Shown: positions 27,370 through 36,577, counted from the stretch's first letter. The stretch: 64,000 bases of DNA from Spirochaetota bacterium (GCA_023401595.1 JAEXDQ010000049.1:1-64000), one strand, 5' to 3'. Numbers and translations: made by a program. Notes: a model not told the origin generated them from the letters alone.

Positions 27370-27397
27370 GAACGGCATGACCGAAGCCATGCCGTTC
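27370..27397. terminator. Bidirectional terminator between serine hydrolase and nifJ
   Basis: A 10-bp stem GAACGGCATG/CATGCCGTTC with an 8-base loop. On the minus strand it is followed by TTGTTTTC, so it ends nifJ transcripts best. A second hairpin (AGAGCC/GGCTCT, 27422-27452) with a short T-tract on the plus strand may end the hydrolase transcript. Confidence 0.75.
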
Positions 27398-27505
27398 CTG
27401 GAACAAACGCAATACTGCCGTTAGAGCCTTCCGGTTGCCCGGACGGCTCTTTCTGCATCATCCCAAGGAGCGCGACGTCCCGCGCGCCATCGGGAATCAG
27501 CGATG

Positions 27506-30500
27506 TTACATGATCGCTCCCATGTTCTTGTAGAACGCCATACGACGCTTCGCATCGGCCTCGGCCTTGGCGAAGAGTTCGTCGGCATGCTCGGGGTTGG
27601 TCTTATACAACGAAGTATAGCGGACCTCGCCCTTGATGAACTCCTGATAGTCGACGGAAGGCTCCTTGGTGATGTCCCAAGAGAACTTCTTGCCGGCCTC
27701 AGCGAGCGGATTGTAACGATACAGCGGCCAATAACCGGCGTCAACGGCCTTCTTCGCCTCAACCTGGCTAAAGCGCATGTTGATACCATGGTTGATACAA
27801 GGAGCGTAGCAGAAGACGATCGAAGGACCATTGTAGGCGACAGCCTCCTGCAGGGCCTTCTGAGCATGGGCGCGGTTGGAACCCAAGCAGATCGAAGCGA
27901 CATAGACATGGCCGTAGCTCATGCACATGAAGCCCATGTTCTTCTTGCCGATCTCCTTTCCGGCGTTGGCGAATTTCGCGACGGCGCCGATCGGAGTAGC
28001 CTTGGAAGCCTGTCCACCGGTATTGGAGTACACTTCGGTATCAAGGACCAGGATATTGACGTTCTTACCGGAAGCGACGACATGGTCGACGCCGCCGTAG
28101 CCGATATCATAGGCCCAACCATCACCACCGATGATCCATACGGTCTTCTCGGAGAGATAGTCCTTCAGCTCGATGATCTTCGCCAGCACTTCCTTGGCTT
28201 CGTCGTCCTTCGCGGCGGCGAGAGCGGCGGGAAGCAGAGCCTGGGTAGCCTTCTGGGCTTCAATCGAAGCCTCGGTGGAATCCTCCCACAGCTCAAGGTT
28301 CTTCTGCAGAGCCGCGGTCAGTTCAGGCGTGGTTCCGATTTCAAGCAGGCGCTTGATCTTGATGGTCAGCAGATTACGGTTGCTGTCCACGGCGAGGCGC
28401 ATGCCAAGGCCATATTCAGCGTTGTCCTCGAACAGGCTGTTGCCCCAAGCCGGACCACGGCCATCAGGACGCTTGCAATACGGGATGGACGGGAACGTAC
28501 CGGAATAGATGGAGGAACAACCGGTGGCGTTAGCGACGATCATGCGCTCGCCACAGATCTGGGAAACCATCTTGACGTACGGAGTCTCGCCACAACCGGC
28601 GCAAGCGCCGGAGAACTCGAACAGGGGCTGCTTGAACTGCAGGCCCTTGACGGTGGTCTCAGGAGCGCCGTCGAGGATGTTCTCAGGCAGGGCGTTGAAG
28701 AAAGCTTCGTTGGCGTTCTCGCCCTTCTCGCGTTCGACGGCGATCGGGCTCATGCTCAGGGCCTTCGTCTTGGCGGGACAGGTCTCGACACAGACGCCGC
28801 AGCCCTGACAATCCTCCACATACACCTGGATCTTGAACTGCAGGTCGCGGGTGTTCTTGGTCGTGGATTTGAGGGTCTTGAAGGTCGCAGGAGCGTTCTT
28901 CATATCCTCGGGCAGAATCTGCTTGGCGCGGATTGCTGCATGGGGGCAAGCCTGTACGCACTGGTTGCACTGGATACAGTTGTCGGGGTTCCATTCGGGT
29001 ACGAACGGAGCGACGCCGCGTTTCTCCAGCTTCGCGGTAGCGGAAGGCAGGGTGCCGTCGAAGGACATCTTGGACACAGGAATGTCGTTGCCCTTGAGGT
29101 GCATGATCGGAAGCATGATGTCCTTGGCGAACGCATCAGCGTTGTCGGCGATCAGCTTCTTGGGTACGAATACCTTGTTCGGATCGACCTTGGCGGGAAT
29201 CTTTACCTCGTGCAGGGCGTCGGAAGCGCCGTCTACGGCGGCCCAGTTCTTCTGGACGATCTCCTCGCCCTTCTTGATGAAGGTCTTCTTGATGTACTTC
29301 TTGATCAGCTCGATGGCCTCGGCTTCGGGGAGGACGTTGCTGATCTTGAAGAACGCGGCCTGCATGACGGTGTTGATGCGGCTTCCGAGACCGGCCTTCT
29401 GAGCGATGCTCAGAGCGTCGATATTGTAGAAGCGAATCTTCTTGTCAATGATGGTCTGCTGCTCTTCCGCGGTCAGATGATAGAACACCTCGTCGGAAGG
29501 AATCTGAGAGTTCAACAGGAACACGCCACCTTCCTTGAGCGGTCCGAGCATATCGTAACGACCGATGTAAGCCGGGTTGTGGCATGCGACGAAGTCGGCA
29601 TGGTCGATCAACCAAGGCATGTCCAAAGAACCCTTTCCAAAGCGCAGGTGGCTGATGGTGATGCCGCCGGACTTCTTGGAATCGTAGGCGAAATACGCCT
29701 GGGCGTTCTGGTCGGTGTTGTCGCCGATGATCTTGATGGAGTTCTTGTTGGCGCCGACCGTACCGTCAGACCCAAGACCCCAGAACATGCAGGAGACGAC
29801 GCCCTTCGGAGTAACGTCGATCGGAGCGCCGATCTCGATGGAACGACCGGTGACGTCGTCGTTGATACCGACGGTGAAGTTGTGGAACGCCTTTCCGGCC
29901 AGATGGTCGAAGACGGCCTTGGCGTGGGAGGGCGGGAAGTCCTTGCTGGACAGACCGTAGCGACCGCCGATCACCTTGATGCCGGTGCGGCCGAGCAGGT
30001 CAAGAGCAGCGACCACGTCGAGATAGAGGGGCTCGCCGACGGAGCCGGGTTCCTTGGTGCGATCCATGACGGCGATGCGCTTGACGGATGCGGGAATCGC
30101 CTGTACAAAATGCTCCGCGGAGAACGGGCGGTAGAGGCGGACCTTCAGGACGCCGACCTTGCCGCCGTGGGCGTTGATGTACTTGGTGGCCCACTCGAAG
30201 GTATCGGCGGCGCTGCCCATGACGACCACGACATCGGTGGCGTCGGGGGCTCCTACATAGTCGAACAGATGGTACTGGCGGCCGGTCAGCTTGGCGACCT
30301 TGTCCATGTACTCCTGCACGATGGCGGGAACGGCGTCGTAATAGGGATTGACGGTCTCACGGCCCTGGAAGTAGACGTCTTCGTTCTGGGCGGCTACCTT
30401 GATCATCGGCTGGTCGGGGCGCTGGGCGCGATTGCGGAAACGCTCGATATACTTCTCTTCCACCAGAGGTCTGATATCATCGTAGGAAATTTCCTCGACC

Positions 30501-31048
30501 TTCTGAATTTCATGGGAAGTACGGAAACCGTCGAAGAAGTTCAGGAACGGAACCTGCGACTTGAGGGTAGCAAGATGGGCGACCAGCGCCATATCCATGG
30601 TCTCCTGGATGCTGGAAGCGGCGGTCATGGCAAAACCGGTGTTGCGGCAGGACATGACGTCGGAATGGTCACCAAAGATCGAAAGGGACTGAGCGGCGAG
30701 CGCTCTTGCGGAAACATGGAAGACCGTAGGAATCATTTCACCGGCGATCTTGTACATGTTCGGAATCATCAGCAGCAATCCCTGCGAAGCGGTGAAGGTC
30801 GTGGTGAGCGCACCAGCGGCGAGAGCGCCATGCACAGCTCCTGCGGCACCCGCTTCGGACTGCATCTCCATGATTTCCACCTTCTTGCCCCAAAGATTCT
30901 CACGACCGGTACTGGCCCAGGAATCAGCGTATTCACCCATCGGGGAAGACGGGGTAATGGGATAAATCGCGGCGACTTCACTAAAGGCATACGCTATATG
31001 CGCGGCAGCGGTGTTTCCGTCGATAGTAACCATTTTCTTGTTACCCAT
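27506..31048 (-). CDS. nifJ: Pyruvate:ferredoxin (flavodoxin) oxidoreductase, single chain
   Basis: A 1180-residue enzyme that oxidises pyruvate and CoA to acetyl-CoA, CO2 and reduced ferredoxin. All fused domains are visible: the pyruvate-binding domain (IYPITPSSPMGEYAD near residue 28), the CoA/gamma domain, a two-[4Fe-4S] insert (CIQCNQCVQACP and CQGCGVCVETCP near residues 690-750), and the TPP-binding beta domain with CAGCGETPYVK and GGDGWAYDIGYGG. Start set at the ATG with GGAG seven bases upstream; the frame extends further without ribosome binding site. A 24-bp palindrome at 31261 is a candidate operator. It is the central energy-yielding enzyme of this anaerobe. Confidence 0.97.
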   Translation of the reverse strand: MGNKKMVTIDGNTAAAHIAYAFSEVAAIYPITPSSPMGEYADSWASTGRENLWGKKVEIMEMQSEAGAAGAVHGALAAGALTTTFTASQGLLLMIPNMYKIAGEMIPTVFHVSARALAAQSLSIFGDHSDVMSCRNTGFAMTAASSIQETMDMALVAHLATLKSQVPFLNFFDGFRTSHEIQKVEEISYDDIRPLVEEKYIERFRNRAQRPDQPMIKVAAQNEDVYFQGRETVNPYYDAVPAIVQEYMDKVAKLTGRQYHLFDYVGAPDATDVVVVMGSAADTFEWATKYINAHGGKVGVLKVRLYRPFSAEHFVQAIPASVKRIAVMDRTKEPGSVGEPLYLDVVAALDLLGRTGIKVIGGRYGLSSKDFPPSHAKAVFDHLAGKAFHNFTVGINDDVTGRSIEIGAPIDVTPKGVVSCMFWGLGSDGTVGANKNSIKIIGDNTDQNAQAYFAYDSKKSGGITISHLRFGKGSLDMPWLIDHADFVACHNPAYIGRYDMLGPLKEGGVFLLNSQIPSDEVFYHLTAEEQQTIIDKKIRFYNIDALSIAQKAGLGSRINTVMQAAFFKISNVLPEAEAIELIKKYIKKTFIKKGEEIVQKNWAAVDGASDALHEVKIPAKVDPNKVFVPKKLIADNADAFAKDIMLPIMHLKGNDIPVSKMSFDGTLPSATAKLEKRGVAPFVPEWNPDNCIQCNQCVQACPHAAIRAKQILPEDMKNAPATFKTLKSTTKNTRDLQFKIQVYVEDCQGCGVCVETCPAKTKALSMSPIAVEREKGENANEAFFNALPENILDGAPETTVKGLQFKQPLFEFSGACAGCGETPYVKMVSQICGERMIVANATGCSSIYSGTFPSIPYCKRPDGRGPAWGNSLFEDNAEYGLGMRLAVDSNRNLLTIKIKRLLEIGTTPELTAALQKNLELWEDSTEASIEAQKATQALLPAALAAAKDDEAKEVLAKIIELKDYLSEKTVWIIGGDGWAYDIGYGGVDHVVASGKNVNILVLDTEVYSNTGGQASKATPIGAVAKFANAGKEIGKKNMGFMCMSYGHVYVASICLGSNRAHAQKALQEAVAYNGPSIVFCYAPCINHGINMRFSQVEAKKAVDAGYWPLYRYNPLAEAGKKFSWDITKEPSVDYQEFIKGEVRYTSLYKTNPEHADELFAKAEADAKRRMAFYKNMGAIM

Positions 31049-31260
31049 ATTACACTCCATAAAACTATATTTTCGCGCCCCATACGAAGGACGCCCTTTG
31101 CACACAGAAGAACACGACAACGGGAGCTTCCACACATGAAACTCCAATATAAGAATATAAACCAAAGGGATATGGAATGCAACCTTTCGAGGGAGAAAAG
31201 CGGGGCAAAAGAACGGATCGAAAACAACGGATCCGGCATGTCTGTCATCTATACGGAACG

Positions 31261-31284
31261 CATGTTGCAAGTTGTTGCAACATG
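31261..31284. promoter_or_regulatory. 24-bp palindrome upstream of nifJ
   Basis: CATGTTGCAA and TTGCAACATG are perfect 10-bp inverted arms around GTTG, about 215 bp before the nifJ start. This has the size and symmetry of a dimeric repressor site. TTGCA words also occur around the WYL regulator promoter (8782-8862). Confidence 0.5.
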
Positions 31285-31481
31285 TGCCTTTTCAGTACGA
31301 TTCCCCAACAAGCGAAGATCACCGACACCAACGCCAAACGATACAAGGCAACCAAATACCGGGAACTGCGATAAGGACGTCCACAGGTAGTGATATCCGC
31401 CCGCGACACAACAATTTCTCATCTGCCTTCTGCCCGCCGTCGCTACGTTTTGTACGATGAGCCCCCTCCCCTCCGCAAAGG

Positions 31482-31823
31482 CAAGGACAGCGCTATTGCA
31501 CACCCCTCCCCTTGAACACAGCAACGGTCGGGATTTTCCTAACGAAGGAGGCACCGCCCTATATCAAGAAACAAAGCCGGAGACAGTATGAAATATACGG
31601 CTCCGGCGAAGTGACGCAGAGATGGGGCACCCCCCTGTTCCCTAGCGAAGGAAGAACTGCCCCAAACCAAGGAGCAAAGGCAAGGACAGTGCTATTGCAC
31701 GGCCTTGCCGAAGCGACGAAGGTATGGGGAGTTATTCCGAGCTAGGTTGCGCGGGCGGAAAACCTCACCCACACAACAAAACAAAGGCGCAACTGGAGCG
31801 GCAGCGCTATTGCACGGCGCTCC
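31482..31823. repeat. Array of four two-tier hairpins with ACA/GG internal loop
   Basis: Four elements spaced about 95-115 bp. Copy 2 (31576-31607): GCCGGAG-ACA-GTAT-GAAAT-ATAC-GG-CTCCGGC. Copy 3 (31679-31709): GGCAAGG-ACA-GTGC-TATT-GCAC-GG-CCTTGCC. Copy 4 (31795-31823): GGAGCG-GCA-GCGC-TATT-GCAC-GG-CGCTCC. Copy 1 (31482-31514) is degenerate. The outer stems differ in sequence yet pair perfectly, while the asymmetric internal loop is kept, so an RNA or single-strand DNA structure is under selection or was copied as such. GAAGYGACG and TTTTCCTAG words follow the hairpins in several copies. The array lies directly behind nrdJ. Confidence 0.75.
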
Positions 31824-31860
31824 AATCGCAACGCGGGAGTGGATGGATTTTCCTAGGCGG

Positions 31861-34383
31861 TCAGCATTCGCTGTGACCGCAGGATATACACTTCTTACAC
31901 CCCTCTATATTGATGAACGTCACGTTCCCGCAGACCGGGCAGACGTCGGGGGTGATACCGTTGTTCGTTACGGCGGCGAGACCGAGGTCAAGCTGCATGC
32001 TTTCAGCCTTGACGTCCTCATCCTCCTCGTCGGGTAGCTTCGCGGCTGCGACCTGAGTGGCGGTGGCGTTGCCGATATGCTCCTCCAAGGTCTGGGCGAT
32101 GGCGTCAGGGAGGCTCATGACGCGGTTCTTGCCGAAGCCCATCGGACGACCGCTACCGATTCCCTTGAGCTGGGCGATGATCGCCTGGGCCCGCTGTTTC
32201 GGCGTAAGGGGGCTGGGCATCCTGAGGATCAGGCTGATCAGGCGACCGATACCCTCGGCGTCGGCGGCGACATCGGAACCAACCTTCGCCACATTGATGA
32301 ACACCTCGAACGGATCCTCGTACTGGTCCCCGTCGGAATTGACCGTGATGTAGGCGGTTCCGATCGGAGTCGCCTTGCGATAGGTCGTGCCACGGAGTAC
32401 AGTGGACCGGAGACGGGGCTTCGGTTCCAGAACCGGAGCAGGTTTCGGAGCGTCGTCCTTCTTATCTTCCTTCTTTTCTTCCTTGGCCTTCAGGACCTGG
32501 GTGTCGCGGGACCCGTCGCGATAGGTCGTGCCGCCCTTGCACCCCAGATCGTACAGTAGCTCATAGAGCTTGCCGGTCTGTTCGACGGTGTAGTCGGCCG
32601 GAGTGTTGCCCGTCTTGGAGATCGAAGAATCCACCCAGCGCTGGATAGCCGCCTGCACACGGACATGCCCTTCTGGAGCAAGATCCATAGCGGAAACGAA
32701 ATAGTCGGGGCGAGGCTGACCAGGATGGGCCTTGACCCATTCATCATATACCGCCACACGCTCGATATTGGAGCCCATACGTCCGACACGTTCCCATTCC
32801 CAGAAATAGTAGGGTTCGATACCGGTGCTGGTGCCGACCATGGTACCGGTGGTACCGGTCGGGGCCTGGGTCAACAGCGTGACATTGCGGAGCCCCTTGG
32901 CGCGGACATTCTCCCGCAAGGACTGCGGCATCTGCATCATGAAACCGCTTTGCAGCAGCTTGTCGGCATCGAACATCGAAAAAGAACCCTTCTCCACCGC
33001 AAGGTCGCTGCTTTCGGCATACGCTTCTTCACAGATGAATTTGTACAGCTCGTCGATGAATGTTATCGATTCATCGCCGCCATAACCAAGCTCAAGCTTG
33101 ATCAACATGTCCGCCAGCCCCATGGTACCCAAGCCGATACGGCGCTCCGACTGCTGCCGCCGGCGGTTCTCCTCAAAGAAATAGGGGGTGTCGTCGATCA
33201 CGTTGTCAAGGAACCGTACTGCGCTGCGAACCGCGCGACCAAGCTCTTTCCACAAAACCTTCTTGTCCTCTACGAACTTGCTCAAGTTGATGGATCCGAG
33301 GTTGCAGACGCCCCAGGGAGGAAGCCCCTGCTCGCCGCACGGGTTCGTACTCTGAATCCTGCAATAATACCAGGAATTGGACATCTTGTTGTACCGGTCA
33401 ATGAAGAACACCCCCGGTTCGGCGGAAGCCCAGGCGCTTTCAATGATGGCGTTCCATACATCGCGGGCCTTGAGCGTCTGGTACGGGACGACCTTATGCC
33501 CCGCGGCCTTCCAAGCGGCGAGGTCGCCGTCCCATTTCTCGTTGTATTCAGGATCGCTGGTATCGGGGAAGCAAGTCTCCCATACGCCATCGTTGCGAAC
33601 GGCCTCCATGAAGTCGTCGGTGATACCGACGCTGATATTGGCGTTGACAATCTTGTCCATCTCTCGCTTGCTGTTGATGAAATCGATGATATCCGGATGC
33701 CAGACATTGAGGATCAGCATCAAAGCGCCTCTACGGGACCCGCCTTGCTCGATCAGACCGGTGACGAAGCTGAACAACGCCCCCCAGGAGACGGAACCGC
33801 TACTACGGCCGTTGACGCCTTTCACATAGCTATGACGAGGACGGAGCGAAGAGAGATTCATGCCGACGCCGCCGCCACGACTCATGATTTCCGTCATCTG
33901 ACCAAGCGAAGCGATGATACCGCCACGGCTATCCTTGGGGGAAGGGATGACATAGCAGTTGAAATAAGTCAGGTTCTGGTCGGTACCGGCTCCGGTAAGG
34001 ATACGGCCCCCGGGAACAAACTTCCAGTCCTCGAGCAACCAGTTGAACTCTTTCTCCCACTTCTTGCGAAGCTCAGGCTTCTCCTGTTCCGCGATACCAC
34101 GTGCGACACGGGCCAGCATCTGCGCAGGATCGGTCTCCAGCGGTTTGTCAACATTCTCCACTTTGGTGTGGATGACGGTTCCGTCCTCCAGCTTCACGGT
34201 GATCTGCTTATCGTCTTCAATCTCGGTGACGTTGCCGATTTCTCTCTGACCCGTCTTCGGATTGCTCACCGCGACAACGAGGTCGCCCACTGACAGGCTT
34301 TCTTTCTTGACATCCTTCAACGCGTAACGATCAAGGAAAATCTTTCTTCCAAGCGGACTCAACTGATTCTTGACTACGGCCAT
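31861..34383 (-). CDS. nrdJ: Adenosylcobalamin-dependent (class II) ribonucleoside-diphosphate reductase
   Basis: An 840-residue class II ribonucleotide reductase, which makes deoxyribonucleotides without oxygen. The N-terminal part has GGRILTGAGTDQNLTYFNCYV near residue 130 with the first redox Cys; the active-site region shows NPCGEQGLPPWGVCNLGSIN near residue 355; a C-terminal zinc finger CPVCGNVTF...CKKCISCGHSEC ends the protein, as in the NrdJ subgroup. Start set at the ATG with GGGGG five bases upstream. Possible NrdR boxes lie 240-300 bp upstream. Followed by the hairpin array. Confidence 0.96.
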   Translation of the reverse strand: MAVVKNQLSPLGRKIFLDRYALKDVKKESLSVGDLVVAVSNPKTGQREIGNVTEIEDDKQITVKLEDGTVIHTKVENVDKPLETDPAQMLARVARGIAEQEKPELRKKWEKEFNWLLEDWKFVPGGRILTGAGTDQNLTYFNCYVIPSPKDSRGGIIASLGQMTEIMSRGGGVGMNLSSLRPRHSYVKGVNGRSSGSVSWGALFSFVTGLIEQGGSRRGALMLILNVWHPDIIDFINSKREMDKIVNANISVGITDDFMEAVRNDGVWETCFPDTSDPEYNEKWDGDLAAWKAAGHKVVPYQTLKARDVWNAIIESAWASAEPGVFFIDRYNKMSNSWYYCRIQSTNPCGEQGLPPWGVCNLGSINLSKFVEDKKVLWKELGRAVRSAVRFLDNVIDDTPYFFEENRRRQQSERRIGLGTMGLADMLIKLELGYGGDESITFIDELYKFICEEAYAESSDLAVEKGSFSMFDADKLLQSGFMMQMPQSLRENVRAKGLRNVTLLTQAPTGTTGTMVGTSTGIEPYYFWEWERVGRMGSNIERVAVYDEWVKAHPGQPRPDYFVSAMDLAPEGHVRVQAAIQRWVDSSISKTGNTPADYTVEQTGKLYELLYDLGCKGGTTYRDGSRDTQVLKAKEEKKEDKKDDAPKPAPVLEPKPRLRSTVLRGTTYRKATPIGTAYITVNSDGDQYEDPFEVFINVAKVGSDVAADAEGIGRLISLILRMPSPLTPKQRAQAIIAQLKGIGSGRPMGFGKNRVMSLPDAIAQTLEEHIGNATATQVAAAKLPDEEDEDVKAESMQLDLGLAAVTNNGITPDVCPVCGNVTFINIEGCKKCISCGHSEC

Positions 34384-34953
34384 ACTACCCCCGAACAATT
34401 CTGAGAAAATCAATTACTGGCAGGACAAACTTGAGAGCCAAACAATCCCCGGCACCGCAAGACAACAGTGGTGTGCGGCATTGTCCGCGAACACCACGCC
34501 AGTCCCATCCGATCATATCCATGACAACGCGCCCCAACATCAGGGCACAGTCTTTACCATAGCACAAGCGTTGGAACAAGGCAAGAGGAAAACCAACATT
34601 TATGGTGTGTCGTTTATTCACTCACCGCTATATATAGCGTATATATAATTTTTATAGTAGAAAGATATCATCTGTATATAGTAACAACAGAACTAATAAA
34701 TTTTGATAATTCACCGACCATCCGGCACAGTTCTTTACGTACATTGGAATTGTCTTCCATCGTCTTTTTTCTTGAAAACGGAGGGTTGAAATAAGGAACC
34801 CCCCCCCGTCCCGCACCTCCCCGCAGGATAACGGAACTGAATACCACTAGATACACGAAGACCGCCGTGATATGGCAGCCCCGGACCGAATCGAACCAAT
34901 GTCCTCAGGGGTATGCGTCAATCGACGACGGCCTTCTCACAAGAAGGACGAGG
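34384..34953. other. Intergenic region upstream of nrdJ
   Basis: Contains a hairpin at 34468-34497 (GTGGTGT/ACACCAC with inner GCGG/CCGC) that would lie in the nrdJ leader, a candidate promoter TTGCCT-17-TATGGT about 170 bp before the start, the two NrdR-box candidates, and a run of eight C residues near 34800. No B12-box of a cobalamin riboswitch was found and no gene is seen. Confidence 0.45.
34625..34684 (-). promoter_or_regulatory. Candidate NrdR boxes upstream of nrdJ
   Basis: Two sites resembling the NrdR consensus acaCwAtATaTwGtgt: CCGCTATATATAGCGT at 34625-34640 (near-perfect palindrome) and CATCTGTATATAGTAA at 34669-34684 (weaker). Their centres are 44 bp apart, about four helical turns; classic pairs are about three turns apart, so the pairing is uncertain. 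Confidence 0.5.
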
Positions 34954-35346
34954 CTAACGTCCGCAGGTACAGGAATGTCCCTCGCCGTGATGATGCCCGT
35001 GTTCATGGTCGTGGCCATGTCCTGCGCATACGGCGCCAGTGGAACGTAGCGTACCGGCAAGATAGGCAGCCACTACATCGTCGGCCGAACCTTCCGCACC
35101 CAGTACGACTTCAATACCATGCTCTTTGAAAATCTCCATGGCTCCCGCTCCCATGCATCCGCTTACGATCACTTTGGCGCCCTGTTCAGCAAGGAAATTG
35201 GGAAGGAAACCAGGACGATGCCCCGGGTTCGGAATTTCTTGTACTCCAAGTACCGACGCATCATCCACATCGTACAACCGAAACACATCGCAATGTCCGA
35301 AATGACCAAGTTGGCCGGAACTACTGCACGCTACCGCTATCTTCAT
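34954..35346 (-). CDS. NifX/NifB-type dinitrogenase cofactor-binding domain protein
   Basis: A 130-residue protein of the Nitro_FeMo-Co family (PF02579). It starts MKIAVACSS, has the GHFGHCDVF and SGCMGAGAMEIFKEHGI segments, and ends in a His- and Cys-rich tail (HGHDHEHGHHHGEGHSCTC) suited to binding metal. GGAGG is ten bases before the ATG. In organisms without nitrogenase these proteins are thought to handle Fe-S or other metal clusters. It follows a DUF134-NifX fusion gene after 36 bp and is probably in the same operon. Confidence 0.85.
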   Translation of the reverse strand: MKIAVACSSSGQLGHFGHCDVFRLYDVDDASVLGVQEIPNPGHRPGFLPNFLAEQGAKVIVSGCMGAGAMEIFKEHGIEVVLGAEGSADDVVAAYLAGTLRSTGAVCAGHGHDHEHGHHHGEGHSCTCGR

Positions 35347-35382
35347 ATCGCATAATCCTCCTATGATCGATACATATTGTGT

Positions 35383-36117
35383 TCAATCCAACGGATCGGC
35401 CGGTTCGTTCTCCACGGGGCCGATACGGAAATCCCTCAACCGGCACAGTCTCCCCTGCCGTAACGCCAACAGGTTCTCACCCACGGAAAGGCCCACAGTC
35501 TTGTAGACCCGAATACCTGACGAAAGCAGCCGCTCGCCGACATGAACTCCGCACCGCGCGGCCAATACAGCGTCCACACGCAAGCTAACCAGCTCATCCG
35601 CGACGACCGTTCCCGCCGCCCCGGGATGGGCGGAGAGTGGATTGCCAAGGAAATCGACACGATCCCCTTCAACGATCAGGAAACCATCGCAACGGGCGAA
35701 AGACGGCGAGACATTCGTTCGGGAGGTATCCACGGGAACGGCGATCTTGATTGGACCGGAACGTTCGTCCGCCCTCGCTTGCGGCCCCTGGGGGCATGAA
35801 CGACAGGCCGGCGCTCCGTCGTCCGGATCCTCACACAACAGAAAGGAACCCCCTTCAATTCGCAAGGCCTTTCCCTGGACGAGGCAGAGAGCCAGTTTCC
35901 GGCGCGCACGGGCATAGAGGCTTTGTACGGAGGCCCTCGCCACAAGCATCTGCCGTGCGCACTCCTCCTGGGTAAAGCCTTCGTAGTCTATCAGGCGTAT
36001 CGTCTCATATTCATCCACCGGCATCGTCACGACGGACGCGCCGGCATTTTCCGCCGGAACAAATAAGACGTGAGAGGGCATCGAGCAGACTCGTTTCCAT
36101 TTCTGGGGCCGTGACAT
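35383..36117 (-). CDS. DUF134 HTH protein fused to NifX-type domain
   Basis: A 244-residue fusion. Residues 1-100 match DUF134: MSRPQKWKRVCSMP start, then VDEYETIRLIDYEGFTQEEC and a helix-turn-helix like sigma-70 region 4 (ECARQMLVARASVQSLYARA). Residues from about 122 are a Nitro_FeMo-Co domain (IKIAVPVDTSRTNVSPSFARCDGF). Probably a metal- or cluster-sensing regulator. The 10-bp inverted repeat 62 bp upstream is a likely operator. The downstream gene encodes the same ligand domain alone. Confidence 0.85.
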   Translation of the reverse strand: MSRPQKWKRVCSMPSHVLFVPAENAGASVVTMPVDEYETIRLIDYEGFTQEECARQMLVARASVQSLYARARRKLALCLVQGKALRIEGGSFLLCEDPDDGAPACRSCPQGPQARADERSGPIKIAVPVDTSRTNVSPSFARCDGFLIVEGDRVDFLGNPLSAHPGAAGTVVADELVSLRVDAVLAARCGVHVGERLLSSGIRVYKTVGLSVGENLLALRQGRLCRLRDFRIGPVENEPADPLD

Positions 36118-36178
36118 GAAGCTTTCCTTTATCCGACGGTCTTTCAGGTACCATCGGAATTATCATGGACACAATATC

Positions 36179-36206
36179 CATATTATTGGCATATGTCAAT
36201 AATATG
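36179..36206. promoter_or_regulatory. Inverted repeat upstream of DUF134 gene
   Basis: CATATTATTG and CAATAATATG are perfect 10-bp arms around GCATATGT; the centre TTGGCATATGTCAA is itself nearly palindromic. It lies 62-89 bp before the DUF134 start and would suit autoregulation by that protein. Confidence 0.55.
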
Positions 36207-36410
36207 AACAACAACCGGGATATAGCATCATATATATAGAAGATGATGGAGGAATGAAATTCCAAAGAGAAAAACCAAGCCTGCAAGAAAATAAAAACGT
36301 TCGGAAGGACGGCCAGGAATCGGAGAGCCTATAGCTCGAACATATGTGAAAAGGAACGGCGCCTTTTGAACGGAAGCTTTTCAGACGGGCTGGAGGACGT
36401 ACCGAGGCTC

Positions 36411-36449
36411 AAAAAAAGGGAGCCACCATGAACATCACGATGGCCCCCT
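36411..36449 (-). terminator. gdhA terminator
   Basis: Minus strand: a stem starting GGGGGCCAT pairs with its partner ending GGTGGCTCCC, with two mismatches and a three-base loop, then seven T residues. Confidence 0.8.
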
Positions 36450-36577
36450 CGCGATACACACGCTCATCAGGAAGGAGGAGCATACTATTCCATCACGAAA
36501 GCCCAACGGACCTCGCGTAAGGGACAAAAAACAATGCGTCAGCCTTTTTCACAGCCGGCGCATCCCGACCGCATCAT

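Larger units (their letters stand above)
31049..31860. other. 812-bp intergenic region with hairpin array
   Basis: The right end of the nifJ gene is followed by its promoter region and the palindrome at 31261-31284. From about 31470 to the nrdJ stop codon the region is filled by four structured repeats. Reading frames across it are antisense noise. Confidence 0.5.
36118..36577. other. Intergenic region with operator and gdhA terminator
   Basis: Holds the inverted repeat at 36179-36206 on the DUF134 side and the gdhA terminator at 36411-36449. No gene seen. Confidence 0.45.

Noticed and set aside
27503..31390. A plus-strand open frame of 1295 codons opposite nifJ
   Set aside because: It mirrors nifJ codon for codon; the minus strand has all pyruvate oxidoreductase motifs, and long antisense frames are common in G+C-biased genes.
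34384..34620. Cobalamin riboswitch in the nrdJ leader
   Set aside because: The leader forms a hairpin, but no B12 box or the usual multi-arm core could be found.
34668..34766. Short minus-strand reading frame of about 30 codons starting MEDNSNV
   Set aside because: No proper ribosome binding site, no family features, and it runs into the candidate NrdR box; likely chance.
34864..34950. A GGTTCGATTC-like stretch followed by CCA on the minus strand, suggesting a tRNA
   Set aside because: The bases on both sides of the would-be T loop do not pair and no acceptor or anticodon stem can be formed.
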